From: Burkholderiales bacterium UBA1834
GTDB taxonomy: Bacteria; Pseudomonadota; Gammaproteobacteria; Burkholderiales; Burkholderiaceae_C
Direction of reading: 5' to 3'
DNA length: 57,470 bases
NCBI GenBank assembly: GCA_002339015.1
Contig: DDJC01000104.1
Location: 232 to 57,701 of the forward strand
Shown: piece after piece, positions 44,864 through 53,008 of the stretch
How positions within the stretch are numbered: the first letter of the stretch is position 1
Layout: the number at the start of each line of letters is the position of its first letter
The notes under the pieces: model-generated
What the model was told of the DNA's origin: nothing
Databases searched by the model: none
What the model saw: the letters and a program-made list of their open reading frames with translations, nothing else
Translations under genes and position numbers: made by a program

Positions 44864-46585
44864 ATGGCAGAACCCTTGGCGGAATCCCCGGGAACGCTCT
44901 CCGGCGTGGCCCGGGTGCTGGTCAACGCCGGCAAGCTTGACAGCCGTCAGGCGGAGGAACTCACGCGCACGGCCCGTGAGCAACGCCGCAGTTTCGTTCC
45001 CACGCTGCTGGCGGCCGGCTCCATCAAGCCTGACGATCTGGCCCACACGCTGTCGCGCGCCCTGTCCGTGCCCCTGCTCGACCTGAGCGCCCTCGACATT
45101 CAGCGCCTGCCTCAGGGCGTGATCGACAACAAGCTGTCCAACCAGTACCAGGTGCTGGTGCTCTCCAAGCGGGGCAGCCGCCTGTTCGTGGCCGGTGCCG
45201 ACCCGACCGATCAGGAAGCCATCGAGCGCATCAAGTTCGCCACCCAGCTCAACCCCGAGTGGGTCATCGTCGAGCACGACAAGCTGGTCAAGGTGCTGGA
45301 AGGCACCACGGGCTCGACCTCCGATCAGATCGCGGCGATCGCCAACGAGGATTTCGATTTCGACATCACCGACGACGCCTCCGAGCCTCAGCAAGAGGCG
45401 CAAAGCCTGGCCTCGGAGGTCGAAGACGCCCCTGTCGTCAAGTTTCTGCAGAAGATGCTGGTCGACGCCATCAACGCGCGCGCGTCCGACCTGCACTTCG
45501 AACCCTACGAGTACAACTACCGCGTCCGCTTCCGGATCGACGGTGAACTGCGCGAGATCACCCAGCCGCCCGTGGCCATCAAGGACAAGCTGGCCTCGCG
45601 CATCAAGGTCATCTCGCGGCTGGACATCGCCGAAAAGCGCGTGCCGCAAGACGGCCGCATGAAGCTCAAATTCGGCACCAAGTCGATCGATTTCCGCGTC
45701 AGCACCCTGCCCACGCTCTTCGGCGAGAAGATCGTGATCCGGATCCTGGACCCGTCCAGCGCCAAGCTGGGCATCGAGGCCCTGGGCTACGAGCCAGAAG
45801 AAAAGGCCCGTCTGCTGGACGCCATCGTGCGCCCTTACGGCATGGTGCTCGTCACCGGCCCTACCGGCTCGGGCAAGACGGTGTCGCTCTACACCTGCCT
45901 GAACATCCTGAACCAGCCTGGCGTCAACATTTCCACGGTGGAGGATCCGGCCGAAATCAACCTGCCGGGCATCAACCAGGTCAACGTCAACGACAAGGCG
46001 GGGATGAACTTCGCCACGGCGCTCAAGGCGTTCCTGCGCCAGGATCCCGACGTGATCATGGTGGGCGAAATCCGTGACCTGGAAACCGCAGACATCGCCA
46101 TCAAGGCCGCCCAGACCGGCCACATGGTGATGTCCACGCTGCACACCAACGACGCGCCCACCACGCTGACCCGCCTGATGAACATGGGCGTGCCCCTGTT
46201 CAACATCGCCTCCAGCGTGATCCTGATCACCGCCCAGCGCCTGGTGCGCCGCCTGTGCGAGAACTGCAAGGTGCCCACCGAGTACCCGCGAGAGGCCATG
46301 CTCAAGGCCGGTTTCACCGACGAACAGCTCGAAGGCAACTGGAAGCCCTACCGTGCCGTCGGCTGCTCGAGCTGCAACAACGGCTACAAGGGCCGCGTAG
46401 GCCTGTACCAGGTCATGCCCATCACCGAAGAAATGCAGCGCATCATCCTGAACCAGGGCACGGCCATGGACATCGCCAAGCAGGCCCAGGTTGAGGGCGT
46501 GCGCGACTTGCGCCAATCAGGCCTGATCAAGGTGCGCAGCGGCGTCACCACGCTGGAAGAGGTCATCTCGGCCACCAACGACTAA
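44864..46585 (+). CDS. pilB: Type IV pilus assembly ATPase PilB
   Basis: A 573-residue hexameric ATPase driving pilus extension on the cytoplasmic side. An N-terminal MshEN-type domain occupies about 1-150. The secretion ATPase core has Walker A GPTGSGKTVSLYTC near 332, the Asp box DPDVIMVGEIRDLETADIA and the His box STLHTNDAPTT. A zinc-binding C-x-x-C pair (CENCK near 465 and CSSCN near 501) is typical of PilB. It is followed by pilC and pilD in standard order. Confidence 0.95.
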   Translation: MAEPLAESPGTLSGVARVLVNAGKLDSRQAEELTRTAREQRRSFVPTLLAAGSIKPDDLAHTLSRALSVPLLDLSALDIQRLPQGVIDNKLSNQYQVLVLSKRGSRLFVAGADPTDQEAIERIKFATQLNPEWVIVEHDKLVKVLEGTTGSTSDQIAAIANEDFDFDITDDASEPQQEAQSLASEVEDAPVVKFLQKMLVDAINARASDLHFEPYEYNYRVRFRIDGELREITQPPVAIKDKLASRIKVISRLDIAEKRVPQDGRMKLKFGTKSIDFRVSTLPTLFGEKIVIRILDPSSAKLGIEALGYEPEEKARLLDAIVRPYGMVLVTGPTGSGKTVSLYTCLNILNQPGVNISTVEDPAEINLPGINQVNVNDKAGMNFATALKAFLRQDPDVIMVGEIRDLETADIAIKAAQTGHMVMSTLHTNDAPTTLTRLMNMGVPLFNIASSVILITAQRLVRRLCENCKVPTEYPREAMLKAGFTDEQLEGNWKPYRAVGCSSCNNGYKGRVGLYQVMPITEEMQRIILNQGTAMDIAKQAQVEGVRDLRQSGLIKVRSGVTTLEEVISATND

Positions 46586-46624
46586 CCCTCGTCAGAGAAC
46601 GAACACAGACCGGAGCATCACCCT

Positions 46625-47839
46625 ATGGCCACCGCCGCCAAGAAACCGCAGGAATTCGTCTTCGAGTGGGAAGGCAAGGACAGAGCCGGCAAAGTCGTGC
46701 GGGGCGAAACCCGCGCGGGTGGCGAGGCCATGGTCAGTGCCTCCTTGCGCCGCCAGGGCATCCTGGTCAGCAAGGTCAAGAAGCGCCGCACGAGCGGCGG
46801 CTCTGCCATCAAGCAGAAGGACATTTCCGTCTTCACGCGCCAGTTGGCCACCATGATGCGCGCGGGGGTACCTTTGCTGCAGGCCTTCGACATCGTCGCC
46901 CGGGGCAGCACCAATCCACGCGTCACCAAGCTGCTCAACGACATCCGCGGCGATGTGGAAACCGGCACCAGCCTGTCGCAGGCCTTCCGCAAGCACCCGA
47001 TGTACTTCGATGCGCTGTACTGCAATCTGGTCGAAGCCGGCGAGGCCGCAGGCATCCTGGAGACCCTGCTGGACCGCCTGGCCACCTACCAGGAGAAAAC
47101 GCTGGCCATCAAGCAGAAGATCAAGTCGGCGCTGATGTACCCTACCTCGGTGATGGTGGTGGCCTTCATCGTGGTGACCGTGATCATGCTGTTTGTGGTG
47201 CCGTCGTTCAAAGAGGTGTTCACCTCCTTCGGGGCAGACCTGCCCGCCCCCACGCTTTTTGTGATCGGCATGTCGGAGTTCTTCGTGGCCTACTGGTGGG
47301 CCATCTTCGGCTTCGTCGGGGGGGGACTCTATTTCTTCTTCCAGACATGGAAACGGTCCGAGAAGATGCAAAAGACGATGGACCGTCTGCTGCTCAAGGT
47401 GCCGGTGTTCGGCAATCTGATCTTCAAGTCGGCCGTGGCCCGCTGGACGCGTACCCTCTCGACCATGTTCGCCGCAGGCGTGCCGCTGGTGGAAGCCCTG
47501 GATTCAGTGGGCGGTGCCGCCGGCAACGCGGTGTTCGCCGAGGCCACAGAAAAGATTCAGAAAGACGTGTCCACCGGCACCAGCCTGACCACATCCATGC
47601 AGAGCGTCAACCTCTTTCCTGTCATGGTGTTGCAGATGTCAGCCATTGGTGAAGAATCCGGCGCGCTGGATTCCATGCTGGGCAAGGCGGCCGACATCTA
47701 CGAAGAAGAAGTCGATGAAATCGTCAAGGGCCTGTCCAGCCTGATGGAGCCCATCATCATCGTGTTCCTGGGCACCCTGATCGGCGGCATCGTGGTCGCC
47801 ATGTACCTGCCCATCTTCAAGCTGGGTCAAGTGGTTTGA
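46625..47839 (+). CDS. pilC: Type IV pilus inner-membrane platform protein PilC
   Basis: A 404-residue inner-membrane protein of the pilus machine. It contains two T2SSF domains with the repeated motif: VFTRQLATMMRAGVPLLQAF near residue 70 and WTRTLSTMFAAGVPLVEAL near 275. Three membrane helices are predicted (near 170, 220 and 378). PilC anchors the PilB and PilT motors. It lies 39 bases after pilB and 4 bases before pilD. Confidence 0.95.
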   Translation: MATAAKKPQEFVFEWEGKDRAGKVVRGETRAGGEAMVSASLRRQGILVSKVKKRRTSGGSAIKQKDISVFTRQLATMMRAGVPLLQAFDIVARGSTNPRVTKLLNDIRGDVETGTSLSQAFRKHPMYFDALYCNLVEAGEAAGILETLLDRLATYQEKTLAIKQKIKSALMYPTSVMVVAFIVVTVIMLFVVPSFKEVFTSFGADLPAPTLFVIGMSEFFVAYWWAIFGFVGGGLYFFFQTWKRSEKMQKTMDRLLLKVPVFGNLIFKSAVARWTRTLSTMFAAGVPLVEALDSVGGAAGNAVFAEATEKIQKDVSTGTSLTTSMQSVNLFPVMVLQMSAIGEESGALDSMLGKAADIYEEEVDEIVKGLSSLMEPIIIVFLGTLIGGIVVAMYLPIFKLGQVV

Positions 47840-47843
47840 TCTG

Positions 47844-48704
47844 ATGCCTGAAACCTACCTGTCGATCCTGCTGACCCCGGCAGTGCTGTTCGTGCTGGGG
47901 CTGCTGATCGGCAGCTTCCTCAATGTCGTGATCCACCGCCTGCCGCTCATGCTCGAGCGGCAGTGGAAGCAGGATGCGCGCGACATGCTGGAGCTGGGTG
48001 AGGCCGAGGACGACGGCCACCCCCTCAGCCTGTCCCATCCCGCCTCACGCTGCCCCGCCTGCGGCCACAAGATCCGCTGGTACGAGAACATCCCGCTCGT
48101 GAGCTGGCTGATGCTGCGCGGCAAGTGTTCTGGCTGCGGCACCCGCATCTCCTGGCGCTACCCCCTCGTCGAACTGGCCACCGGCCTGCTGTTCGCGGCC
48201 TGCGCCTGGCAGTTCGGCCCGCACCCCTTCACCCTGGCCTGGTGCGCCGTGGTGGCCGTGCTGGTCGCGGCCTCCATGATCGACTGGGACACCACCCTGC
48301 TGCCCGACGACCTCACCCTGCCCCTGCTGTGGGCGGGCCTGGTGGTGGCCGGCCTGGGCTGGAACCCGGCCCTGCCCCTGCAAGATGCCCTGTGGGGCGC
48401 CGTGGCCGGCTACCTCTCGCTGTGGTCGGTGTACTGGGTGTTCAAGAAAGCCACTGGCAAGGAAGGCATGGGTTACGGCGATTTCAAGCTGCTGGCTGCC
48501 CTGGGCGCCTGGCTGGGCTGGAAGATGCTGCTGCCCATCATCCTGATCTCTTCGGTGATCGGCGCGGTGGTGGGCATCATCCTCAAGCTGCAGAGCAACC
48601 TGCGCGAAGGCATGTACGTGCCCTACGGCCCCTTCCTGGCGGGCGCGGGCCTGGTGGCGCTGTTCGCCGGCGAGGCCCGGGTGCTGGCCTGGTTCGGTTG
48701 GTAA
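47844..48704 (+). CDS. pilD: Prepilin peptidase/N-methyltransferase PilD
   Basis: A 286-residue bifunctional membrane enzyme that cleaves and N-methylates type IV prepilins. A four-Cys zinc site (CPACG near 70 and CSGCG near 95) lies in the first cytoplasmic loop. The two catalytic aspartates are in SMIDWDTTLLPDD and GYGDFKLLAALGAW. The N-terminal FVLGLLIGSFLNVVIHRLPL is the conserved family start. About eight helices are present. No pilin gene is in the window. Confidence 0.95.
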   Translation: MPETYLSILLTPAVLFVLGLLIGSFLNVVIHRLPLMLERQWKQDARDMLELGEAEDDGHPLSLSHPASRCPACGHKIRWYENIPLVSWLMLRGKCSGCGTRISWRYPLVELATGLLFAACAWQFGPHPFTLAWCAVVAVLVAASMIDWDTTLLPDDLTLPLLWAGLVVAGLGWNPALPLQDALWGAVAGYLSLWSVYWVFKKATGKEGMGYGDFKLLAALGAWLGWKMLLPIILISSVIGAVVGIILKLQSNLREGMYVPYGPFLAGAGLVALFAGEARVLAWFGW

Positions 48705-48724
48705 GCACTGGCCGCATCGACACC

Positions 48725-49333
48725 ATGCCCATCCAGACCATCGGCCTGACGGGCGGCATCGGCAGCGGCAAATCCACGGTGGGCCAGATGCTGGTCGACC
48801 TGGGGGCCCACCTGGTCGACACGGATGCCATCTCCCGTGCGCTGACGGCCCCCGGGGGCCACGCCATCGAGGCCATCCGCCACGCCTTCGGCCCCGAGAT
48901 GATCGATGCCCAAGGCGCCATGGACCGCGCGCGCATGCGCACCCTGGCCTTCAGCGATCCGACCGCCCTGGCGCGCCTGGAAACCATCCTGCACCCGCTG
49001 ATCGGCCACCAGGCCAAGGCGCATGCCGCCAGGGCGGCCACCGGGCAGCCCGTGGTCTACGACGTGCCGCTGATGGTCGAATCGGGCCGGCGCTGGCGTG
49101 ACAAGGTGGATCGCATCCTGGTGGTCGATGCCCTGCCCGAGACCCAGATCCAGCGCGTCATGGCCCGTTCAGGCTGGGAGCGGCCCGCCATCGAAGCCGT
49201 GCTGGCCAAGCAGGCCAGCCGCGAGCAGCGCCGCGCCGCGGCCGACCACATCATCCTCAACGACGGCATCACCCTGCAACAGTTGCAGCAGCAGGTCAGG
49301 GAACTGTGGGACCTGTGGAACAATCACCCCTGA
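48725..49333 (+). CDS. coaE: Dephospho-CoA kinase
   Basis: A 202-residue enzyme phosphorylating dephospho-CoA in the last step of coenzyme A synthesis. It begins IGLTGGIGSGKSTVGQML, containing the P-loop. VDTDAISRALTAPGG and YDVPLMVESGRRW fit the family. The ATG at 48725 is 20 bases after pilD and was chosen because the longer open frame upstream overlaps pilD and looks non-coding. The order pilD-coaE-zapD-yacG is conserved in many proteobacteria. Confidence 0.95.
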   Translation: MPIQTIGLTGGIGSGKSTVGQMLVDLGAHLVDTDAISRALTAPGGHAIEAIRHAFGPEMIDAQGAMDRARMRTLAFSDPTALARLETILHPLIGHQAKAHAARAATGQPVVYDVPLMVESGRRWRDKVDRILVVDALPETQIQRVMARSGWERPAIEAVLAKQASREQRRAAADHIILNDGITLQQLQQQVRELWDLWNNHP

Positions 49334-49358
49334 ACAGCGTGCAAAGGCTTTAGGTGGC

Positions 49359-50120
49359 GTGTTGATCCTCTACGAATACCCTTTCAACGAAAGCATCCGC
49401 ACGATGCTCCGCCTGGAGCATCTGTTCAAGCGCCTGGAACAACTCGCCACGCGTGAGACGCCGGTGGATCACCACTACGCGCTGGCCACCCTGTTCGAGA
49501 TCATGGATGTCGCCTCACGCGCCGACATCAAGAGCGATCTGCTCAAGGAGCTGGACCGCTACAAGCACCAGTTCGAAGGCTACCTCGGCAACCCTGCCAT
49601 CCAGGAAGCCGTGCTGCAGCAGGTGCTGCAGCGCATCGACCACGCCTACCAGGGCCTGAACCAGCTGCAAGGCAAGGCCGGCCAGGCGCTGTCGGCCAAC
49701 GATTGGCTGATGAGCATCCGCAGCCGCATCAGCATCCCCGGCGGCACCTGCGAGTTCGACCTGCCCTCGTACTACGCCTGGCAGCACGAGCCGCCTGCCC
49801 GCCGCCAGGCCGATCTGCAGCAATGGGCCGGCACACTGGCCCCGCTGTACGAAGCCTTGGCGCTGATGCTCAGCCTGCTGCGCGATGCCGGCGTGCCGCA
49901 CATGGTGGCCGCGCCCGGCGGGCAGTTCCAGCACAGCCTGAAAGAGGGCCGCACCTACCTGCTGCTGCGCCTGCGCATCGACCCCGCCCTGGGCCTGGTG
50001 CCCGAGATCAGCGGCAACCGCCTGATGGTGTCGATCCGCCTGATGCGTCAAGACGCCGACGGCAAGCCCAAGCTGGCCACCGACACCGATGCCGGCTTCG
50101 AGCTGACCCTGTGCGCGTGA
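49359..50120 (+). CDS. zapD: Cell division protein ZapD
   Basis: About 253 residues, from a non-ATG start. The sequence after it reads ILYEYPFNESIRTMLRLEHL, the family N-terminus. A GTG at 49359 and a TTG at 49362 are adjacent codons; AGGTGG at 49352-49357 is better spaced for the TTG, which would give M-ILYEYPF as I recall in relatives. ZapD crosslinks FtsZ filaments. No upstream ATG in frame gives a sensible protein. Followed by yacG. Confidence 0.9.
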   Translation: MLILYEYPFNESIRTMLRLEHLFKRLEQLATRETPVDHHYALATLFEIMDVASRADIKSDLLKELDRYKHQFEGYLGNPAIQEAVLQQVLQRIDHAYQGLNQLQGKAGQALSANDWLMSIRSRISIPGGTCEFDLPSYYAWQHEPPARRQADLQQWAGTLAPLYEALALMLSLLRDAGVPHMVAAPGGQFQHSLKEGRTYLLLRLRIDPALGLVPEISGNRLMVSIRLMRQDADGKPKLATDTDAGFELTLCA

Positions 50121-50162
50121 TTCACGCTTGATTCACGCCTGACGCCCCGACCCGACACGGCC

Positions 50163-50375
50163 ATGGACACGCCCAAGAAGCCCCCGATGGTGCCCTGCCC
50201 CTCTTGCGGCGAGCCTCATCCCTACCTGCTGGACAACCCCTACCGCCCCTTCTGCAGCAAGGGCTGCCAGGCCATCGACCTGGGCGCCTGGGCCAGCGAG
50301 CAGTACCGCATGTCGGCCAAGCCCAACCCGGAAGACCTGCCTGAAGACCTGATCGATCCGGACGACGTCCGATGA
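50163..50375 (+). CDS. yacG: Zinc-binding DNA gyrase inhibitor YacG
   Basis: A 70-residue protein with a four-Cys zinc finger: CPSCGEPHPY and CSKGCQAIDLGAWASEQYRM. YacG binds GyrB and blocks gyrase-DNA binding. Length and motifs are normal. Its stop overlaps the start of the next gene (ATGA), which ties the candidate toxin gene to the end of this conserved block. Confidence 0.95.
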   Translation: MDTPKKPPMVPCPSCGEPHPYLLDNPYRPFCSKGCQAIDLGAWASEQYRMSAKPNPEDLPEDLIDPDDVR

Positions 50376-51682
50376 GCGGCCTCAGCGAAGTCGAAGCCGC
50401 CGAGCTGAAAGCCGCGCTGCAGCGCGCACGGCGCCAGCCCATGAATTTCGCGGCGGCACTGGGCAAGCGCCCTGAAGACCACCGTCTCAGCCTGCATCAC
50501 ACGCGCGCGGCCCGCGCCCTGGCCAAGGCCCTCAAGGAGGCCACCGGCTCCAAGCAGTTGGCCTTCGGCACCACCGAGGTGGATGACAGCCGCAAGGACA
50601 CGTTGGTGCTGGTGCTCGAGGCCAAGCCGCCCACGGGCATGGCCAAGAAGCTGGCCAACTGGCTCAAGCTGCAGGGCATGCCGGTCCGCAAGGTCGCGCT
50701 CAAGCTCGAAGGGCAGGAGTTGGGTGAAGATGAGGACACCGAAGACGGATCGCCACCAGCCACGCAGGACGAGCGCAACGCCGATGACGCCAAAGAGCCC
50801 GTTTACGGCACGGCGGATTTGGCCAAAGTCCAAGCCGCGCTGAAACTGCTGTTGCCCGAGGTCCAGCAAGTCATTTTGAACGGCGGGCGACTGGCACCTG
50901 CCTTGCGCCAGGCCGTGCAGGATCTGTCAGCCATCCTTAAGCAGGGGGACCCCGTCAAAGCAGCCGTAGGCGTGAAGAATCTGAACCGCCTGCTGCGCCA
51001 AGCCCAGACTGAAGCGCTGACCCAGAAGGATCTGGCCAAACTGGACGAAGCAGGCATGGACAAGGCCTTCGTCCTCATCAAGACGCTCCAGGACGATCCC
51101 AAGATCCAGCAGGAACGCCAGACGCTCAAGAACCTCGGCGCGAGCATCCGACAACAACTGCTTGCAGCCCGACAGGCCGAGGCCGCCGGTGATCTTGCCG
51201 CTGCCGAGAAGCTCAAGGCGCAGGCCTACAAGGAACGCGTTGCGGCACGCGCGGCGCTCGAATCCTGCTGGCCCAAGCGTGACGCGCAAGCCAAAGGCAC
51301 CGCCGAAGACTGGGCACCGCTGGTGGCCCGACTCGACGTGGCATCCCCAAAGGATCTGGCGGTGTTCTGGTCCGGCGACAAAGACGCGGCGATCGACATC
51401 GCGGCAGGCCAAGGTGGCGTGGCCCTGGAGTCCACGCCTGGCGGCACGATCATCGACAACTGGAACAAGGACGATCCCACCAAAGCCCTGCCCTGGAACC
51501 ATGATTCCAAAGAGCCGCCCCCCCTACCTTCGAGACCTGTGGGCCCTGGCGTCTGCGTCTTACGCCGAAAGCGCACAAGGCAAGATCACCGTCGTCCAGA
51601 CCCCGGATCGCCATCCCGATGGCGGCATGATGTGGCGTCTGGTCGAGGAACGCATCCTGCGCAACAAGGCGCGCCGAGGTGA
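50372..51682 (+). CDS. Probable polymorphic-toxin gene, frameshifted near its 3' end
   Basis: As read, 436 residues. The N-terminal 115 residues are a domain I do not know by name (MNFAAALGKRPEDHRLSL). A helical region follows at about 145-300. The C-terminal region from about 325 (LAVFWSGDKDAAIDIA, LESTPGGTIIDNW) resembles a toxin domain I recall from C-termini of filamentous haemagglutinin/Rhs-type proteins. After residue 384 the frame turns Arg/Pro-rich and non-coding in style, while another frame continues sensibly to 51728. No signal peptide. Two candidate immunity genes follow. Function is inferred. Confidence 0.65.
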   Translation: MSGLSEVEAAELKAALQRARRQPMNFAAALGKRPEDHRLSLHHTRAARALAKALKEATGSKQLAFGTTEVDDSRKDTLVLVLEAKPPTGMAKKLANWLKLQGMPVRKVALKLEGQELGEDEDTEDGSPPATQDERNADDAKEPVYGTADLAKVQAALKLLLPEVQQVILNGGRLAPALRQAVQDLSAILKQGDPVKAAVGVKNLNRLLRQAQTEALTQKDLAKLDEAGMDKAFVLIKTLQDDPKIQQERQTLKNLGASIRQQLLAARQAEAAGDLAAAEKLKAQAYKERVAARAALESCWPKRDAQAKGTAEDWAPLVARLDVASPKDLAVFWSGDKDAAIDIAAGQGGVALESTPGGTIIDNWNKDDPTKALPWNHDSKEPPPLPSRPVGPGVCVLRRKRTRQDHRRPDPGSPSRWRHDVASGRGTHPAQQGAPR

Positions 51683-51728
51683 GATCACCTTCACGCCCCC
51701 CATCGTCGTGCCGCCCACCAAGACCTGA
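51518..51728 (+). other. Run of seven C with in-register continuation of the toxin domain
   Basis: The run of seven C at 51518-51524 is where the coding frame appears to shift. Removing one C joins the upstream frame to a downstream one reading YLRDLWALASASYAESAQGK, then MMWRLVEERILRNKARRG, and ending at 51728. The joined protein would be 451 residues and would stop 2 bases before the next gene, against 48 bases otherwise. The cause could be a sequencing error, a real inactivating mutation or slippage. Confidence 0.7.
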
Positions 51729-51730
51729 CC

Positions 51731-52363
51731 ATGACCGCAGCCTACGATCTCTTCATCAAGCAACTGCAGGCCGAAGGGCGTGAACGGCTCGAAGGCTTTT
51801 CCACGGCCAACTTCGGGCAGCTCACGGAAGATGAGCGCGCCAGGGTGCGCCAGGCCCTCGTGAACCTCGTTGCGCGACGCGACATGCGCGCGCCCCTGCC
51901 CCTCGCAGTGCTGAGCCCGGAGGCCGACACCCAAGCCCTGCTGGAACCCCTGGCCCCTTCGGCGGCCACGGCACCGCAAGCCGACGACTTCGAACTCCAG
52001 GTCTTGTCCGCCTTGGCGGTGCTCACGGGCAAGGCCTCTGTGCTCGACGCGCTCGAAGGCGTCTTCACCAAGGCATCCGACAATTGGAAGCGCGGCATCG
52101 CCATGGATGGGTTGCGCTGGGCCCTGCCGGCCAGCGATGCCAGCCCTCGCCTGGCCAAGCTGGTGCGCGCCATGGACGACGAAGACCTGCGCGCCGATGC
52201 CGCCGACACCCTGCTGCAGCGCCACGGCTGGTATCTTACGGATGCCGCCACGCAGGTCGAAGCGCTGCACTTGCTGCGGGCCTTGATCGATGGCGACGCG
52301 GCGCAGCGCGATGCCGCGCTCGTCAAAGTGCTGAAAACCCCGGTCAAGCCCGTGCCTCGCTGA
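51731..52363 (+). CDS. Candidate immunity protein, copy 1
   Basis: A 210-residue protein of no family I can name, acidic and largely helical. It is a paralog of the next gene: both begin MT-x-AYDLF, share matching helices along their length (GIAMDGLRWALPASDASPRL against GLAMEGLTRAIPSANASERL) and end DAALVKVLK. No signal peptide or membrane helix is visible, so it is cytosolic. Its position straight after a toxin-like gene suggests a cognate immunity protein, but this is inference. Confidence 0.7.
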   Translation: MTAAYDLFIKQLQAEGRERLEGFSTANFGQLTEDERARVRQALVNLVARRDMRAPLPLAVLSPEADTQALLEPLAPSAATAPQADDFELQVLSALAVLTGKASVLDALEGVFTKASDNWKRGIAMDGLRWALPASDASPRLAKLVRAMDDEDLRADAADTLLQRHGWYLTDAATQVEALHLLRALIDGDAAQRDAALVKVLKTPVKPVPR

Positions 52364-52368
52364 ACATC

Positions 52369-53004
52369 ATGACGGACGCCTATGACTTGTTCCTGAGTGA
52401 GTTCAACGCCACCGGCCAGGCGGCCAGGGACGGCGTGTCCGTCTACAACCTGGCCCACCTGAGCGAACCCGAACGCCTGCAGGTACACGACACCCTGATC
52501 CAGGCCTTTCGACAGCGCCATGCGCGCGTGCCTCGGCCGCTCGCCTTCATCGCGCCGACCACTGCCACGCAGCGATTGCTGGAGGAAGTGGTCCAGGCGC
52601 AGCCTCTCCATGAACCACCCGACGAGTTCGTGCTGAACTGCGCCTATGCCTTGCTCTCGATCAGCGGGCATCCTGCCGCCATGGAACTGCTGGAACGCCA
52701 GGTGCTCGCCCACGATGACCCATGGTCGTGCGGACTGGCCATGGAAGGGTTGACGCGCGCCATCCCCAGCGCGAATGCCAGCGAACGGCTGGCCCGCATC
52801 GTGTGTCTCGGTGTTCCTGAAGCGCCGCGGCTCGACGCGGCCGATGCCCTCTTGATACGGCACGGCTGGCGGCTGGAAGATCCACAGCGCAAGGAAGAAA
52901 CCCTGGCGCTGATGCGCGCGATGATCGGCGAGGATGCGACGGCCCGCGATGCGGCGTTGCTGACGGTACTCAAGTCCCCCGTCCAGCGCTGGCCGAGACC
53001 CTGA
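52369..53004 (+). CDS. Candidate immunity protein, copy 2
   Basis: A 211-residue cytosolic protein, paralogous to the preceding one over its full length; the ATG at 52369 gives MTDAYDLFLSEF, aligning with that gene's N-terminus. The shared pattern includes RLDAADALLIRHGWRLEDP in this copy and DLRADAADTLLQRHGWYL in the other. Divergence is considerable, so they are not a recent duplication. It may protect against a different variant of the toxin. It converges with the yjbH-like gene and ends 4 bases from it. Confidence 0.7.
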   Translation: MTDAYDLFLSEFNATGQAARDGVSVYNLAHLSEPERLQVHDTLIQAFRQRHARVPRPLAFIAPTTATQRLLEEVVQAQPLHEPPDEFVLNCAYALLSISGHPAAMELLERQVLAHDDPWSCGLAMEGLTRAIPSANASERLARIVCLGVPEAPRLDAADALLIRHGWRLEDPQRKEETLALMRAMIGEDATARDAALLTVLKSPVQRWPRP

Positions 53005-53008
53005 GCGC

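Noticed and set aside
44768..46516. A 582-codon minus-strand frame opposite pilB
   Set aside because: Antisense shadow of a highly conserved gene.
48125..48724. Long N-terminal extension of coaE upstream of 48725
   Set aside because: The extension overlaps pilD in another frame and has shadow-like composition; the conserved CoaE N-terminus begins at 48725.
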